From a virus, in the IMG/VR virus record IMGVR_UViG_3300045051_000720, positions 124,001 to 188,000 of that record: a stretch of DNA of 64,000 nt, one strand, 5' to 3'. Both the position numbers and the translations under genes were made by a program. Under the pieces are notes generated by a model. That model was not told where the DNA came from. It saw only the letters and a list, made by a program, of their open reading frames with translations, and made no database searches. How positions within the stretch are numbered: position 1 is the first letter of the stretch; every line of letters starts with the position of its first letter. Positions 62,899-64,000 of the stretch are shown here, one piece after another.

Positions 62899-63410
62899 CT
62901 GACCTCACCCCCCTATCCGACGAGCTGAGCGACCTCGACACCATCGACGAGACCGCCATCCGCTGGCTCCTCGATCTCAAGGACATCGGCGAGCGCGCCT
63001 CATCGCGGCTGTTTGAGCGTTGTGCCTCTATCCTATCCGTCGCGCGGCAGTGTCGGGACACCCATCTGTACATCCCCTTCCACAAGGCTTATCATCGTAC
63101 CCATGAGGCTTTAGTCGGCACACTATTCGAGGGCCATGGTTCCATCGACACCTTCGAGGTCTATACCGAGAGGGTCACTCTCAACACCATCTCGTACGGA
63201 CGGCACGGTGACGGCGATGAACATTGGAAGCTCTCCTTTCCCATCGCGTGGCTGTGGATGTCATATGACGACGTGAAGCTGCTGTGCAACGCCGAGCTGG
63301 ATGTGTTGGCGACCAAAGAGTGCCGCAAAGAGGACGTTGTCAAGGCCATCCGCGAAGCCGCCGAGCGCGCCAAGCTGGTGGAGTTGCGTGCCAAATACCC
63401 CGACCTATGA
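62895..63410 (+). CDS. Hypothetical protein, 171 aa
   Basis: Coupled by ATGA. Alpha/beta; ends in a long Lys/Glu helix (KEDVVKAIREAAERAKLVEL). HWKLSFPIAWLWMSYDDVKL in the middle. Unknown. Confidence 0.55.
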   Translation: MTDLTPLSDELSDLDTIDETAIRWLLDLKDIGERASSRLFERCASILSVARQCRDTHLYIPFHKAYHRTHEALVGTLFEGHGSIDTFEVYTERVTLNTISYGRHGDGDEHWKLSFPIAWLWMSYDDVKLLCNAELDVLATKECRKEDVVKAIREAAERAKLVELRAKYPDL

Positions 63411-63520
63411 CCTACCGCACCGCCACCCGCCGTCTGATGAAACGGTTGCGCGATGTATGTCGGAGCATCGCATCTGGCTACCATCCCAGTTGGTGGTTGA
63501 CGTGGCGATGGCCCGACTAA
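63407..63520 (+). CDS. Basic minigene, 37 aa
   Basis: Coupled by ATGA. Arg/Trp-rich (RLMKRLRDVCRSI, WWLTWRWPD). Unknown. Confidence 0.5.
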   Translation: MTYRTATRRLMKRLRDVCRSIASGYHPSWWLTWRWPD

Positions 63521-63532
63521 ACACCTTTCTCC

Positions 63533-63664
63533 ATGACCCTTTACCTCCGCGCTCTCTGGCGGCTGCTCTTGTTCAAAACCAGCGCCCCAATGACCGATCA
63601 TCAGTACCACACCATGATGGCACAGGCTGGCGCGCGGTGCCGGCACTGCGGGCTGCATCTATGA
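63533..63664 (+). CDS. Minigene, 43 aa
   Basis: Hydrophobic start (LYLRALWRLLLF), C-terminal RCRHCGLHL with a C-x2-C plus H. ATGA-coupled to the next gene. Confidence 0.45.
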   Translation: MTLYLRALWRLLLFKTSAPMTDHQYHTMMAQAGARCRHCGLHL

Positions 63665-63924
63665 TCTCATCTCTCAAACCCGACCCCGCCATCCTCGGAC
63701 CGATTGACGAGGCCCTGACCGCCTTTTATCCTGACCCTTGGACCTATCGGCACGAGGAGGGGGTAGCGTACTGGCGATGGCTCTGTGTGGATCGAATCGT
63801 GACACCGGAAGAGCTGGGTGTCATGCTGGACACCGTGCGCGGACTCAACCCGCGCGGGTTTTTTCGAGGGACGGTACTAGGCAAGCCGCTGACGGCTATT
63901 TTCTTCTATCCCGCGTTCTCGTAG
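63661..63924 (+). CDS. Hypothetical protein, 87 aa
   Basis: Coupled by ATGA. Contains TPEELGVMLDTVRGLNPRGF. Unknown. Confidence 0.55.
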   Translation: MISSLKPDPAILGPIDEALTAFYPDPWTYRHEEGVAYWRWLCVDRIVTPEELGVMLDTVRGLNPRGFFRGTVLGKPLTAIFFYPAFS

Positions 63925-63938
63925 GGTAATCCCCCCGC

Positions 63939-63973
63939 TAGACAGACCCCAATCGATCGGCTATCCTGCTCTC
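63939..63973 (+). promoter_or_regulatory. Leaderless promoter, TAGACA class
   Basis: TAGACA at 63939, 17-bp spacer, TATCCT at 63962, six bases to ATG 63974. Confidence 0.7.
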
Positions 63974-64000
63974 ATGACCATCCAACCCGCCATTGGCGAC
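63974..64000 (+). CDS. 5' end of a truncated gene
   Basis: Nine codons (MTIQPAIGD) open at the window edge, placed by the promoter spacing. Function not visible. Confidence 0.55.

Overview
The window looks like the replication and accessory half of a large tailed-phage genome (Caudoviricetes) that infects a GC-rich bacterium; the host cannot be named from the sequence. The evidence is about 165 mostly tiny, tightly packed genes, nearly all on the + strand, many joined by 4-bp ATGA or GTGA stop/start overlaps. There is a phage-style replisome, several free-standing homing endonucleases, and no ribosomal RNA or central metabolism. No terminase, portal, capsid or tail gene is visible, so the structural module lies elsewhere.

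Layout. 0-8.5 kb: calcineurin-like phosphoesterase, phage Dam-type adenine methylase, DnaB helicase, an antisense RHH-HNH cassette, Toprim primase, an iron-sulfur PD-(D/E)XK nuclease and RtcB RNA ligase. 8.5-12.6 kb: a chain of small genes of unknown function. 12.7-18.2 kb: a GIY-YIG endonuclease inserted at the 5' end of a split DNA polymerase III alpha gene (PHP-domain gene, DnaQ-like exonuclease, polymerase core). 18.2-20 kb: small genes. 20.0-20.8 kb: a structured non-coding region. 20.8-25.5 kb: DUF1643 protein, a 31-residue membrane peptide, a BCS1-like AAA+ ATPase and a YspA/DUF2493-type SLOG protein. 25.5-26.9 kb: a tnpB-only insertion element on the - strand. 26.9-34.3 kb: small membrane proteins, a DUF3307 protein, a GHKL-like ATPase, dNTP diphosphohydrolase and HD hydrolase. 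34.3-36.1 kb: a second, divergent TnpB-like protein whose RuvC glutamate appears relocated. 36.1-43.8 kb: secreted GH24 lysozyme, small membrane proteins, a double-HTH regulator and an HNH-AP2 endonuclease. 44.0-47.9 kb: an islet of minigenes separated by GAACGAA-type spacers instead of the phage's usual overlaps. 47.9-64 kb: small genes including a ribosomal bL12 C-terminal-domain protein, a YkgJ-type Cys-cluster protein and a Tat-signal protein. A 420-bp five-base-periodic G-rich repeat lies at 50.16-50.58 kb.

Regulation is the most coherent signal. About two dozen operons are preceded by a sigma70-like promoter: TTGACA or TAGACA, a 16-17 bp spacer, then TAnnnT. In almost all of them exactly 6-7 bases separate the -10 box from the start codon, which predicts leaderless mRNAs. 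Most spacers also carry a TCAAC-like element at a fixed place, so that the -35 box becomes half of a TTGAC-N7-GTCAA dyad, a likely operator. Inside operons translation seems to pass from gene to gene by stop/start overlap, with few Shine-Dalgarno sequences.

Limits: all functional calls rest on motifs recognised by eye. No alignment, profile search or folding was run.
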